The notes below the pieces were generated by a model, which made no database searches, was not told the origin of the DNA, and saw only the letters and a list, made by a program, of their open reading frames with translations. From Microbacterium sp. C5A9 (lineage in GTDB: Bacteria; Actinomycetota; Actinomycetes; Actinomycetales; Microbacteriaceae), in contig NZ_JABXGD010000004.1 of NCBI RefSeq assembly GCF_022627955.1, positions 283,025 to 347,024 of the forward strand: DNA of 64,000 nt, given 5' to 3'. This document shows positions 42,886-51,620 of this stretch, in pieces. Every line of letters starts with the position of its first letter. Position 1 is the first letter of the stretch. Both the position numbers and the translations under genes were made by a program.

Positions 42886-43557
42886 TCAGGTGATGGTGGC
42901 GGCCACGATCACCGGGGTCATGGTCGCCACCAGCGCCGCGGTGATCGCGTCGTTCACGGCCTTGGCGACGGCATCACCCGCGGCGGACCCGGCGGTGAGG
43001 TCTTCGATCCGTCGCTTGAGGTCCCGCGACGAGACTCCACCGCACTCCTCGCGAAGGATCGCGTGGGCGGCATTGAGGTTCTGCAGGATCGACAGCAGCG
43101 CCAGATCGGCCTGCGACGGCGCGGTCGTCCCCGCGAGCACGGCAGCCAGGCGCGACCGGAGCACGTGCTCGGGCGCGGGGTCGGACTCGGGCGTGCGCGC
43201 CGAGCCCCAGCCGAAGAACCCGCGCTCCCCCCGCACCAGCACGCCCTGTACCACGAGCGACTCGACGACGACCTCGAGCGGGTCGAGCTTGGGCCGGGTC
43301 ACGAGCGACTGCAGACGCTTGCCCCGCAGCGGCACCAGTCGCTCGAGCGTCGTGTCGAGGATCGGATTGCCGGTCGGCGCGGTCGACACGATGTCGACCA
43401 CCGGGTACTTCTCCGCCGACACGGTGACGCGCCCGTGCAGCGCCAGGTCGACGATGACGGCGGCGACCTCGCCGTAGAGGCGGTTGACGCTCACCGCGCT
43501 CTCGATCCGTCCGTCAGGCCGGAGAAGCAGCATGTGGAGTTCTTCGACGATCAGCAT
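42886..43557 (-). CDS. GPP34 family phosphoprotein
   Basis: A 223-residue Golgi-phosphoprotein-3-like protein. It has the family start LIVEELHMLLLRPDGRIESAV, followed by LVPLRGKRLQSLVTRPKLDPLEVVVESLV. These proteins are common in actinobacteria; eukaryotic members bind phosphatidylinositol 4-phosphate, but the bacterial role is unknown. The ATG stands 6 nt after TAGCGT (minus strand), so it is likely leaderless. The C-terminus is hydrophobic (AALVATMTPVIVAATIT), suggesting membrane contact. Confidence 0.86.
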   Translation of the reverse strand: MLIVEELHMLLLRPDGRIESAVSVNRLYGEVAAVIVDLALHGRVTVSAEKYPVVDIVSTAPTGNPILDTTLERLVPLRGKRLQSLVTRPKLDPLEVVVESLVVQGVLVRGERGFFGWGSARTPESDPAPEHVLRSRLAAVLAGTTAPSQADLALLSILQNLNAAHAILREECGGVSSRDLKRRIEDLTAGSAAGDAVAKAVNDAITAALVATMTPVIVAATIT

Positions 43558-43563
43558 GCATCC

Positions 43564-43569
43564 ACGCTA
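43564..43569 (-). promoter_or_regulatory. Leaderless -10 box of the GPP34 gene
   Basis: ACGCTA on the plus strand reads TAGCGT on the minus strand, 6 nt before the ATG at 43557. No ribosome-binding sequence lies between. Confidence 0.5.
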
Positions 43570-43621
43570 TGACGTGCTCTCGCGGCCCGGCATCCCCCGA
43601 ACGGATGACTTCCGGATGCAC

Positions 43622-43655
43622 GGACGCCGCGCCCTCCGAGGAGGACGCGGCGTCC
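43622..43655 (-). terminator. Terminator after the aquaporin gene
   Basis: GGACGCCGCG (43622-43631) and CGCGGCGTCC (43646-43655) form a perfect 10-bp stem, with CCTCC and GGAGG extending the pairing inside the loop. It starts 11 bp beyond the aquaporin stop. Confidence 0.8.
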
Positions 43656-43666
43656 GCGGAGAGGCC

Positions 43667-44311
43667 TCAGGCGCCGATCTTCTTGGCGTCGTCGGTGTTG
43701 AGCAGGCGGAAGAGCACGGCGGCGATGACGCCACCGACCACCGGGGCGACGATGTAGAGCCACAGCGAGGCCCAGTCGAAGTAGCCGCCGACCGAGAGCC
43801 CGAGAGCCACGGCCGGGTTGAAGCCGCCACCCGAGATCGAGCCGACGGTCGCCGCACCGACGAAAACCGTGCCACCGATCGCGAGGCCGTAGAACGAGTT
43901 GCCCTCGGTGTCCTTCGACGTCGCGGTGTTGAGCACGACCCATACGAGGATCAGCGTGAACAGCGCCTCGACGAAGAACGCCGGGCCGACCTCGATCACC
44001 ACGGCCTCACCCCCGGAGGGCCAGACGGCGAGGCTCGCCAGCGCCGCGAGCGCGCCACCGACGAACTGCCCCAGGAGGTACGAGACGAAGTCGACGACGC
44101 TGAGGCCGCCCCGCAGGAAGACACCGACCGAGACGGCCGGATTGAGGTGAGCACCCGAGATGTGGCCCGTCGAGTACACGAGCACGGCGAGCGTGAAGCC
44201 GATCGCGAGCGGAGTCAGCGGACTCTCGCTGTTCACCGCCGCGATGATGGCGAGGACGAAGAGGAAGGTCGCGATCGCCTCGGCGACCGCCTTGCGAAGT
44301 GTTCCGGTCAT
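43667..44311 (-). CDS. MIP family aquaporin
   Basis: A 214-residue channel with six membrane segments and both pore signatures: HLNPAVS (NPA at 57-59) and GFNPAVA (NPA at 165-167). The short length and the Val/Tyr-rich pore region fit a water channel more than a glycerol facilitator, though this is uncertain. AAAAGGGG precedes the ATG at 44311. It is monocistronic with its own terminator. A possible minus-strand -10 (TAGATT, 44400-44405) would give a leader of about 80 nt. Confidence 0.88.
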   Translation of the reverse strand: MTGTLRKAVAEAIATFLFVLAIIAAVNSESPLTPLAIGFTLAVLVYSTGHISGAHLNPAVSVGVFLRGGLSVVDFVSYLLGQFVGGALAALASLAVWPSGGEAVVIEVGPAFFVEALFTLILVWVVLNTATSKDTEGNSFYGLAIGGTVFVGAATVGSISGGGFNPAVALGLSVGGYFDWASLWLYIVAPVVGGVIAAVLFRLLNTDDAKKIGA

Positions 44312-44452
44312 GCGTGTGCCCCTTTTTGTGGATGTCGGTGGAGAGCGACGACCCCGTCGACCGCACACCCCGGCCGACACACCCTCCGTTTCGAGCCCGA
44401 ATCTAGTGGTGGGCCGCGCTGCCCGTGCAGCGCCGCGCTGCATTCCTGAGTA

Positions 44453-44477
44453 AATGCTGAGTATGTGTCTCAGCATT
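44453..44477. promoter_or_regulatory. Perfect inverted repeat upstream of aquaporin
   Basis: AATGCTGAG-TATGTGT-CTCAGCATT is a perfect 9-bp dyad with a 7-bp spacer. CTGAGTA occurs directly at 44446 and again at 44457, overlapping it. It lies in the 275-bp gap between aquaporin and the small acidic protein, nearer the latter. It is a good operator-like element for an unidentified regulator; no gene for one is adjacent except the LacI gene at 44915. Confidence 0.45.
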
Positions 44478-44586
44478 CCGGTGTATGACGCGATGCGCGC
44501 CGGGCCCGACCTCCAGCCCCCCTCTGTCAGCGACCCGCTCTGTCAACCCCGTCGTGCCCCGATCCCGCGGTTCGTAGGGTCGTCTC

Positions 44587-44796
44587 ATGAACCACGACCA
44601 GAGCCACGACGAGATGACGAGCGAGCAGAAGCGCCACGACCAGCTGACGTCCGCACCCGACGCCACGGAGGCCGATGCGGCGCCGCGTATCGACGTCTCC
44701 GAACACGACGGCACCACCCGCATCGACATCCGCCCGGATGCCGCGGTGCGTCCGGGGCCGGGCCCCGGCGTCGACACCGACGACACCGACGCCTGA
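44587..44796 (+). CDS. Small acidic protein, multidrug-transporter-type unknown
   Basis: A 69-residue very hydrophilic protein of unknown function, rich in Asp, Thr and His, with a proline-rich centre (RPGPGPG). It has no signal peptide or membrane segment and is probably disordered. It is accepted as a gene because TAGGGT (44575-44580) stands 6 nt before the ATG, as for other leaderless genes here, and a GC-rich palindrome follows the stop. No family is recognised; the label means only small acidic protein. Confidence 0.5.
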   Translation: MNHDQSHDEMTSEQKRHDQLTSAPDATEADAAPRIDVSEHDGTTRIDIRPDAAVRPGPGPGVDTDDTDA

Positions 44797-44813
44797 GCGC
44801 CGGAGACGCCGAA

Positions 44814-44831
44814 GGCGGGACCGGTCCCGCC
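44814..44831 (+). terminator. Perfect palindrome after the small acidic gene
   Basis: GGCGGGACCGGTCCCGCC is an 18-bp perfect palindrome 18 bp after the stop at 44796. The core ACCGGTC recurs at 44842. It may end transcription of the small gene before the LacI promoter, or be an operator. Confidence 0.45.
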
Positions 44832-44857
44832 CCGGGGCAGGACCGGTCGGGACCGGG

Positions 44858-44871
44858 CGGAACTAGTTGCG
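44858..44871. promoter_or_regulatory. AACTAGTT operator upstream of the LacI gene
   Basis: CGGAACTAGTTGCG is symmetric at 12 of 14 positions and has the even-spaced dyad form typical of LacI-family sites. It lies 31 bp upstream of the LacI -10 box, near or just above its -35 position. The same AACTAGTTGC decamer occurs at the importer promoter (59611-59620). It probably binds the LacI protein for autoregulation. Confidence 0.6.
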
Positions 44872-44902
44872 CGTCCGCGACGGGCACGCCGCGAGTCCGG
44901 GG

Positions 44903-44908
44903 TAGATT
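44903..44908 (+). promoter_or_regulatory. Leaderless -10 box of the LacI gene
   Basis: TAGATT at 44903-44908 ends 6 nt before the GTG start at 44915. No ribosome site is present, so transcription probably begins at the GTG. Confidence 0.55.
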
Positions 44909-44914
44909 GCCCTT

Positions 44915-46003
44915 GTGACCACCGCTCTCGACGACGACATCCCCGCGCGCCGGGGAACCTCGCCCGGTCCGGAGCGCGGCGGGGGCGCGACCCTCGCCGA
45001 CGTCGCGCGACGGGCAGAGGTCTCACGCGCCACCGCTTCGCGCGTCCTCGCGGGACGGGCCGCCGGTAAGTCGGCCAGCCATGCCCGGGTGCTGGCCGCC
45101 GCCGAAGAGCTCGGCTACGTCGTCAACGGGCTCGCCCGGTCGATGATGGGCGTCGGCCGCCGCAGCATCGCGTTCGTGTCGAGCATCATGGTCGGCCCCA
45201 CCTTCGCCACGATGGCCGGCGGCGCCGAAGACGTCGCGACCGCGAACGGTCATCTGTTCACGATGTGCACGACCGGCGGAGACGTCGATCGCGAGGCCGC
45301 ACTGATCGAGACGCTCAGCGAGCAGCGGGTCGCGGCCGTCCTACTGGTCGGATCGACCCCCGCGACGGAGGAGTTCGAGCAGCGCGCGCAGCGGTATGCG
45401 ACCACGCTCGCACGTGTGGGCGCCCGGCTGATCCTGTGCGGTCGCGCCGCGCTCCCGCACCACCCGCAGATCGCGTCGATCGACTACGACCACCGCGGCG
45501 GAGTGCGCAGCGGGGTGGAGCACCTCGTCGCGCTCGGGCATCGTCGCATCGCCTTCGTCGGCTCGCTCGACGACATGACAACTCCTCACCAGCGCTTCCT
45601 CGGCTACCAGGACGGGCTCGCCGACGCCGGCATCGAGTTCGACACCACCCTGGCCGTGCAGAGCGGCAACTCCTCGGATGAGGCGGCCGCCGCCACGGTC
45701 GCGTTCGTCGAGAGCCACCCCGAGGTGACGGCGATCGTGTGCCAGACCGACGTCATGGCGGTGGGCGTGTGTCGCGCGCTGCACGAGGCGGGCATCGCGA
45801 TCCCCGCGCACATCTCGGTCGTCGGCTTCGACGACATGCAGCTCGTCGCCGATCTGACGCCCTCGCTCACGACGGTGCGGGCGCCGTTCCACGACGTCGG
45901 CGAGCTCGCCGGGCGCATCGCCGTCGGCGAGGCCTACGACGGCGCCGTGGTGCTGCCGAGCGAGCTCATCGTCCGCGGATCGACCGGCCCCGTGCGGGAC
46001 TGA
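44915..46003 (+). CDS. LacI family transcriptional regulator
   Basis: A 362-residue LacI/GalR regulator. The helix-turn-helix begins at residue 26 (TLADVARRAEVSRATASRVLAG) with the hinge GKSASHARVLAAAEELGY, then a periplasmic-binding-like sensor (RRIAFVGSLDDMTT, VVGFDDMQLVADLTPSLTTVR). A 24-residue Gly/Pro/Arg-rich extension precedes the helix-turn-helix. The GTG start is set by the -10 box just upstream. It likely represses the glycan operon to the right, which carries the same operator and converges on it from 59527. Confidence 0.9.
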   Translation: MTTALDDDIPARRGTSPGPERGGGATLADVARRAEVSRATASRVLAGRAAGKSASHARVLAAAEELGYVVNGLARSMMGVGRRSIAFVSSIMVGPTFATMAGGAEDVATANGHLFTMCTTGGDVDREAALIETLSEQRVAAVLLVGSTPATEEFEQRAQRYATTLARVGARLILCGRAALPHHPQIASIDYDHRGGVRSGVEHLVALGHRRIAFVGSLDDMTTPHQRFLGYQDGLADAGIEFDTTLAVQSGNSSDEAAAATVAFVESHPEVTAIVCQTDVMAVGVCRALHEAGIAIPAHISVVGFDDMQLVADLTPSLTTVRAPFHDVGELAGRIAVGEAYDGAVVLPSELIVRGSTGPVRD

Positions 46004-46048
46004 GCAGCCCGCAGCGCTGCTGCAGCGCTCCCACGGCACACACAACAC

Positions 46049-46090
46049 GGCGGGCGGTGCGATCGGAGAGTTCCGACCGCACCGCCCGCC
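46049..46090. terminator. Bidirectional terminator between LacI and secreted protein genes
   Basis: A 13-bp perfect stem (GGCGGGCGGTGCG, 46049-46061, and complement 46078-46090) continues across one mismatch into TCGGA-GAGT-TCCGA. It sits between two convergent genes and can serve both. Confidence 0.82.
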
Positions 46091-46097
46091 TCCGTCG

Positions 46098-49000
46098 TCA
46101 GTACGCGCCGAGATCCTGCCACGGGCCGTTCGGATCGCCGGGCTCCTGGTTCCTCGTCCACCACGTCGCTCGGAACGAATGCCCGTCATGCGCGACGACC
46201 TCGCCGCCGCTGTAGACGAACGAGGGCGTCCACGCGCGCACGCCCTCGCCCGCGGCGGCCACCGCGGCGCCCTGCTGCATCCACGAGCCGGTCGCGGTGC
46301 TGCCGGGCCTCTCGTTGCTCGTCCACCACTGCGCGGTGTAGACGGAACCGTCGTGCGACACCTCGTCACCCGTGTCGTAGACCGCCGCCGGGTCCCAGGC
46401 GGGCACCGCCGGGGCGGTCTCCACCTCGCCGAACACGATGAGCTCGGCCACGTTGAGGATCTGGCCGTTCACGAGCCGGATGTACCGGAACGACGCGTCG
46501 TCGGTCACCGCCCACTGCTGCCAGGCGAGCGTCTTCGCGGGAGCCGCCGGCGTCAGTCGCGTCCACGTCTGCAGGTCGTTCGATCCCTCCAGGCGCATGT
46601 CCGCGATGCGCGAGGTGCCGTAGCCGTCCTGACGCACGAGCAGCTCCGCGCCGCGGAGCGACACGGTCGTGTCGGGTCCGAAGTCCCACACGTTGCCGTA
46701 GGTGCCCGCGTTGAGCCGGGTGTCGGAGTGCGTCGCCGGGTCGCCGTCGAGCATCCTGGCCGTGTACTGCGTCCAGGCGGCATCGGCGACGCCGTCGGGA
46801 CGCAGCACCGTCGCCTCCCGGAATGCGGAGTCGATGCGGCCGTCGTCGCTCGACAGGAACAGCGTCGATCCGTCGGTCGTGGCGTACACCGTGTCGGCCT
46901 GCCGCCCGTCCGGCGTCGTGAAGTCGAGCGCGAACCCGACGCCCGCCCCTGCCGGCGCGCTGCCGGGCAGAGCGGCACGCGCGACCCACCGCCCCGGCTC
47001 GGTCGAGGTGACCGAGGCGGGCACGCCGAGCACCGTCACCGTGACGTCCGTCGCGCCGGGGTCGCCGCCGATCGACAGCGTGACCTCGTCACCGGCGACC
47101 ACGCGCCCGGCGACGGCGTCTGCCGACGACATCGACACCGTCTCCATCGAGCCGACGGCCTCGGTGCGAGCGCCGTCGATGCGGATCTCGGCGATGCTCC
47201 AGATTCCCGGATACGCCGGATCCGAGGGCACGCCCGGCTCGTCGACCTGGAACTTCACGAAGCGGAACGCCTGGCCACGCGCCTCGGCGCGCACGTCGAC
47301 CCACTCCATCGCCGAGTCCTGGCCCGCGTTCGGATGCTCGGTGAGCAGCGTCCACGTGGATCCGTCGTTCGAGCCGTAGACGTTCGTGCCCTCGGCGCGG
47401 TTGGGGAACGTGTCCCTCGCCTGGAAGCCGAACCGGTCGGCCTCGACGCGGAACGCCGAGCCGAAGTCGAACACGATGCTCGGCACGCGCTGGTCTCCCC
47501 AGCTCGTCTGGTTGTCGCCGTCGGTGACGGCCGTCAGCTGGGCGGCGGTGAGTGGCGCGGCGTTCACGAGCGAACGGTAGTCGAGCGTGCCGTCCGCCAG
47601 CACGGGGTTCAGCACCACGAGCCCCGACACGGCCTCGCCGAGACTCTCGAGCAGGGCGGCGAAGGCCGCGGCATCCGCACCCTGCACTCCCTCCTCGGCA
47701 TCCGCGCGCGCCTCGAGGAACCGCGTCCAGCTGGCCGAGGTGTGGTCCCCGCTCCCGCCGACGCGGCCGACCAGCTCGGCGATCGCCGCCTCGCGGCTCT
47801 CGGCGACCGTGATCGTCACGGGCAGGGCGGTCACCGTCGTGCCGTCGGATGCCACGAGGGTCATCTCCGCGGCGCTCGGCTGCGACGGCGTCCAGCGCAG
47901 CTCGTCGCCCTGCAGCGTCACCCCTGACGGGGCGTCCTGCAGCGAGAGCGTGACGGTCTCGCCGGCGGCATCCGTCGTCTCCACGGTGCGCGCCCAGGGC
48001 TCACCCGCGACGAGCACCGCGTCGAGCGCGGGAGCATCCGTGAACACCGGCGGCGTGAGCACGCCGTTGGCCTGCGCCCGCAGCCCGGCGACGTCGACCT
48101 GCGCGTCCGATCCGGTCGCACGCAGGAACAGGATGTTGTCGCCCACCGCCCCGGGAGTCTTCGTGAGCGCCAGATCGAGCCAGACGTAGCGCCACTCGCC
48201 ACCCGTGTCCGGCACGACGATCTCGGCGAACGGCGTCTCCTCCGCGGTGCGCGATGCCTGCAGCCGCGCGGTGCCGTCACTGCGCACCTGCACGCCGACC
48301 AGCGACTGCGCGGCGGCCCGGTCGCCCCAGACCGCACGTCTGATCGCGAGGCTCGCGTCGTCGGCACCGGCGTCGAGCCGGATGAACGCGGCACCGTCGG
48401 CGTCCTCGTCGCGGGCGGCACCCGCACCGAGCGGGGTGCCGAAGGTGCGCACCGACAGCTCGGCGCTGGGCGCGAGCGGTGCGACCGACCCGTCGACCTC
48501 GGCGAGCTCCTCGGGGAAGGCGACCCAGTACTCGGCGCCGGTGTAGTCGGAGCCGCGGTCGTTCCAGAAGTTCTGCACGCCCGTGCCGTAGTAGTACAGC
48601 GGGCCGTCGCGCTGCTCGTAGAGCTCGGCGACGTGGGGCGCCTCGGCGGCGACATCGACGTCGGCCACGTAGCGATACTGCAGGTATGCCTCGCTGAGGG
48701 GATCCTGCAGCCGGCCGCGGTAGGCCTGCGAGATCGCGCCGCCCTCGGTCGCCGGGATGTACGGCACCTCCTCGCCCATCATGAAGGCGTAGAACGTGTC
48801 CGCGCCGTCGAGGATGCGGTGGTCGAGGAAGTCGTAGGCCGAGACGGCATCTGCGGCTTCCGACACCGTGCCCGAGCTCGGGTCGACCGTCGTCCCCTGC
48901 GCGTCGACGATGCGGGCGAGGGCCACGAAGAGGTCGACGTCGCCCTGACCGTGCGCCTGGTCGCGCAGCATCTCCCTGTGCTGCACGAACGCCGCACCGG

Positions 49001-49928
49001 TGGTGTTGCCTGCGGCGTCGGCGGGGACCTCGCGGAACAGCTGCTTCAGCGAGCCGTTGACGTCGCCGCCGTAGAGGTCGTGCTCGCTCTCGTACCCGGC
49101 GTTGACGGTGAACCACTCCACCCGCTCGGCGTAGAGGTCGGCGTCGTCGAGGAAGATCGCCGCCGAGATCATGCCGATCACGCCGTAGAGGTGCTGGTTC
49201 CACAGCCGGTTCTTCGAGAAGAGGAACGTGTCGAGCACCGGACGGATCAGGTTGTCCTCGATGCGCTGCTGGTCGGCATCCGTCCACCGCAGGTCGTACC
49301 CGTCGAGGTCGGCGTTCGCCGGCTCCGTGCTGCGGATCAGCTCGGCGGCGATCAGCATGTAGTACAGCGGCACGCCGGTGTGGATGTGCGCGTCGGCGAA
49401 GTACTCGTACTTGGCCGGGTCGAGGCTGCTCCACGTCCGCAGCCCGTGCAGGGCGTTCGCCCGGTACCGCTCGTCACCCGTGACGACGTATTCGAGCGCC
49501 TGGGTCATCACGCCGATGCTGTCGCGCTGCGCCATCGAGCGCATCCCGACGCTCGCGTAGGCGTCGTTCTTCGGGATGTCGACTCCGGGCTGCGCGTTCT
49601 CGACGCGGTAGTCGATCGCGGCGTAGCGGGTGTCGACCATCGCGTCGTAGTAGCTCGCCCACGGATCGACCCCGGCGAGCACCTGCGTGCGCATGTTCTC
49701 GAGGTTGTCGGCCGTGAAGCCGATGCCCGGGTGCGCGAAGCCGGCATCGCTGACGGTCTCGACGATCTTGGGCACGGAGGCGGCCGAGACGGCTGCGGGT
49801 GCGGTCGGGGATGCGCCGGCCGGGGATGCGGTGGCGGGCGGCGCCGCGAGGAGCGCCCCGCTGAGCGCGATCGCGGTGGCGGTCAGGGCACCGACGGTCT
49901 TGCGGATACTGCGTCGTTCGATCTTCAT
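46098..49928 (-). CDS. Secreted modular polysaccharide-degrading protein (alginate-lyase-like)
   Basis: A 1276-residue exported protein. The signal peptide has the cleavage motif TASP near residue 35. An (alpha/alpha) toroid resembling alginate lyases spans about 55-450 (HIHTGVPLYYMLIAAELI, NQHLYGVIGMISA, YYYGTGVQNFWNDRG). A carbohydrate-binding beta-sandwich, an Ig-like putative domain, a FIVAR-like helical segment, a discoidin-type domain (SFRVEADRFGFQA region) and a second similar domain follow. Two CBM5/12 modules end it (WDPAAVYDTGDEVSHDGSVY and WTPSFVYSGGEVVAHDGHSF). It probably lyses or binds a uronic-acid polysaccharide outside the cell. ATG at 49928 has GAGAGA before it. Exact family unsure. 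Confidence 0.82.
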   Translation of the reverse strand: MKIERRSIRKTVGALTATAIALSGALLAAPPATASPAGASPTAPAAVSAASVPKIVETVSDAGFAHPGIGFTADNLENMRTQVLAGVDPWASYYDAMVDTRYAAIDYRVENAQPGVDIPKNDAYASVGMRSMAQRDSIGVMTQALEYVVTGDERYRANALHGLRTWSSLDPAKYEYFADAHIHTGVPLYYMLIAAELIRSTEPANADLDGYDLRWTDADQQRIEDNLIRPVLDTFLFSKNRLWNQHLYGVIGMISAAIFLDDADLYAERVEWFTVNAGYESEHDLYGGDVNGSLKQLFREVPADAAGNTTGAAFVQHREMLRDQAHGQGDVDLFVALARIVDAQGTTVDPSSGTVSEAADAVSAYDFLDHRILDGADTFYAFMMGEEVPYIPATEGGAISQAYRGRLQDPLSEAYLQYRYVADVDVAAEAPHVAELYEQRDGPLYYYGTGVQNFWNDRGSDYTGAEYWVAFPEELAEVDGSVAPLAPSAELSVRTFGTPLGAGAARDEDADGAAFIRLDAGADDASLAIRRAVWGDRAAAQSLVGVQVRSDGTARLQASRTAEETPFAEIVVPDTGGEWRYVWLDLALTKTPGAVGDNILFLRATGSDAQVDVAGLRAQANGVLTPPVFTDAPALDAVLVAGEPWARTVETTDAAGETVTLSLQDAPSGVTLQGDELRWTPSQPSAAEMTLVASDGTTVTALPVTITVAESREAAIAELVGRVGGSGDHTSASWTRFLEARADAEEGVQGADAAAFAALLESLGEAVSGLVVLNPVLADGTLDYRSLVNAAPLTAAQLTAVTDGDNQTSWGDQRVPSIVFDFGSAFRVEADRFGFQARDTFPNRAEGTNVYGSNDGSTWTLLTEHPNAGQDSAMEWVDVRAEARGQAFRFVKFQVDEPGVPSDPAYPGIWSIAEIRIDGARTEAVGSMETVSMSSADAVAGRVVAGDEVTLSIGGDPGATDVTVTVLGVPASVTSTEPGRWVARAALPGSAPAGAGVGFALDFTTPDGRQADTVYATTDGSTLFLSSDDGRIDSAFREATVLRPDGVADAAWTQYTARMLDGDPATHSDTRLNAGTYGNVWDFGPDTTVSLRGAELLVRQDGYGTSRIADMRLEGSNDLQTWTRLTPAAPAKTLAWQQWAVTDDASFRYIRLVNGQILNVAELIVFGEVETAPAVPAWDPAAVYDTGDEVSHDGSVYTAQWWTSNERPGSTATGSWMQQGAAVAAAGEGVRAWTPSFVYSGGEVVAHDGHSFRATWWTRNQEPGDPNGPWQDLGAY

Positions 49929-49948
49929 CGATCTCTCTTCCGTGACGG

Positions 49949-49966
49949 CGCCGTCGAGCGACGGCG
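49949..49966 (-). terminator. Hairpin between GH43 and secreted protein genes
   Basis: CGCCGTCG-AG-CGACGGCG is a perfect dyad in the 96-bp gap, 21 bp before the secreted-protein start. It may be a partial terminator that sets different levels for the intracellular enzymes and the exported one, or a leader structure of the latter. Confidence 0.45.
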
Positions 49967-50024
49967 CGAGGGCATGCACAAGCAGGGACTTCGCGACGGT
50001 CAGGGTGTGGTGGGAGTGGCGGGG

Positions 50025-51620
50025 TCAGTCCTCCCCCGCAGAAGCGGCGTCGTCCGCGAACCGCAGCGAGACGTCGCCGACATCCGTCGACCAGCCGCGA
50101 CCGTCGAGGTCGTCGACGCGGATGCCGAAGAACAGGCCCGTGAAGCGCAGCCGGTCGCCGTGATCGTCCGACAGCGTCCAGGCGGGATGGACGCCGGGCA
50201 CATCGACCCAGCCGTCGTCACCGACCTCGGCGACGGCGAAGCGCAGTGCGGGGCCGTCGAGCGTCGCCCGCATCCGCACCGCGCCCGCGGGCACCGCGAC
50301 CGGTGCGGAGCGGCTGGTGCGCGACCCGTCGCGGCTGACGACGCGCACGTGCCGTCCGTGGTCGGCGTCCCAGCCGAGCTGCAGCCAGATCCAGCCGCTG
50401 CGGTCGTACCAGGCGATCACTCCGGCGAGCTCGCGCGTGCTCGTCGGGTCGCCGTCGATCGTGGCCTCGAAGACGGCATGGTGCTCTTCGACCCTGGTCA
50501 CGATCATCGACTGATCGAAGACCGACGCCGGTGAATGACCGCCGCGCAGCCGCAGCCATCCGGGCCTCGCGGTCAGGTCGGCGACGTCGGGGGCGAGTGC
50601 CGCACGCAGGGTCGACCAGCGCCGCGAGTCGATCGCGGGTCCGTCGAAGCGCTCGACGAACCCGCGAGCGGCGGTCGCCTGTGCCGGGTCGCCGTCGATC
50701 TCGACCTGCACGGCCGCATGGTGTCCGCCGTGCGCGAGTCGCAGCCATCCCTCGTCGTCGAACACGACCCTCTGCAGGCTGGTCTCGCGCCCGAGGGTGC
50801 TGTAGCGCTCGCCGAGATGCAGCGTCGGCCGACTGGCGAGGTGCACCAGCATCCAGTCTCCGCTCGGCGTCTGCACGAGCTCGCCGTGCCCCGCCTTCTG
50901 CAGCGGGATGCCCGGCGCATCGCGGCTCGTGAGCACGAACGGCTGCGCGTCGCGCTCGTAGGGGCCGGTGATCTCCCGCGATCGCGCCACCGTGATCGCG
51001 TGGTTCCACCCGGTGCCGCCCGCGGCGATCAGCAGGTGATACGCGTCGCCGATGCGATAGAGGTTCGGGCCCTCGACCAGCGTCGGCTCCTGGTGGATCA
51101 CCGTCGCGGTGCCGGAGGTGCGCTTCTCGTCGGGCAGATACTGCTCCAGCACGAGGCCGCCGAACGACGGATGCTCCGGCCGCTGGTCCCACTGCACCCC
51201 GACGATCCAGTGCGTGCCGTCGGTGTCGTGGAAGAACGAGAAGTCGAACCCGCGCGAACCGAGGTGCACCGGCTCGCTCCACGGGCCGTCGATGCTCTCG
51301 GCGGTCACGAGGTGGTTGTCGATGTCCTTGTCGTCGCCGTCCATCGACCGCACGACCGAGTACGCGAGCCAGAACAGCCCGTCGGAGTACGACAGGCTCG
51401 GGGCCCACACACCGCCCGAATCGGGCACTCCCCGCAGGTCGAAGCCCTCGTCCAGCGCATGCCCGCGGACCGTCCAGTGCACGAGGTCGGTGGAGTGGTG
51501 GATGCGCACCGCGGGGTGGAACTCGAAGGTGCTCGTGGCGATGAAGTAGTCGTCGCCGACGCGCAGGATCGACGGGTCGGGGTTGAAGCCCCGCAGGATC
51601 GGATTGTCGATCACGCCCAT
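50025..51620 (-). CDS. GH43 family glycoside hydrolase (beta-xylosidase/arabinofuranosidase type)
   Basis: A 531-residue cytoplasmic GH43 enzyme. The five-bladed propeller starts IDNPILRGFNPDPSILRVGDDYFIATSTFE with the catalytic base Asp15; FDFSFFHDTDG holds the pKa-modulating Asp region and TLVEGPNLYRIGDAY the acid Glu. A C-terminal concanavalin-type beta-sandwich (about 325-531) is as in GH43 beta-xylosidases. The ATG at 51620 shares a base with the dehydrogenase stop (TGATG). It probably trims xylosyl or arabinosyl units from imported oligosaccharides. Confidence 0.88.
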   Translation of the reverse strand: MGVIDNPILRGFNPDPSILRVGDDYFIATSTFEFHPAVRIHHSTDLVHWTVRGHALDEGFDLRGVPDSGGVWAPSLSYSDGLFWLAYSVVRSMDGDDKDIDNHLVTAESIDGPWSEPVHLGSRGFDFSFFHDTDGTHWIVGVQWDQRPEHPSFGGLVLEQYLPDEKRTSGTATVIHQEPTLVEGPNLYRIGDAYHLLIAAGGTGWNHAITVARSREITGPYERDAQPFVLTSRDAPGIPLQKAGHGELVQTPSGDWMLVHLASRPTLHLGERYSTLGRETSLQRVVFDDEGWLRLAHGGHHAAVQVEIDGDPAQATAARGFVERFDGPAIDSRRWSTLRAALAPDVADLTARPGWLRLRGGHSPASVFDQSMIVTRVEEHHAVFEATIDGDPTSTRELAGVIAWYDRSGWIWLQLGWDADHGRHVRVVSRDGSRTSRSAPVAVPAGAVRMRATLDGPALRFAVAEVGDDGWVDVPGVHPAWTLSDDHGDRLRFTGLFFGIRVDDLDGRGWSTDVGDVSLRFADDAASAGED

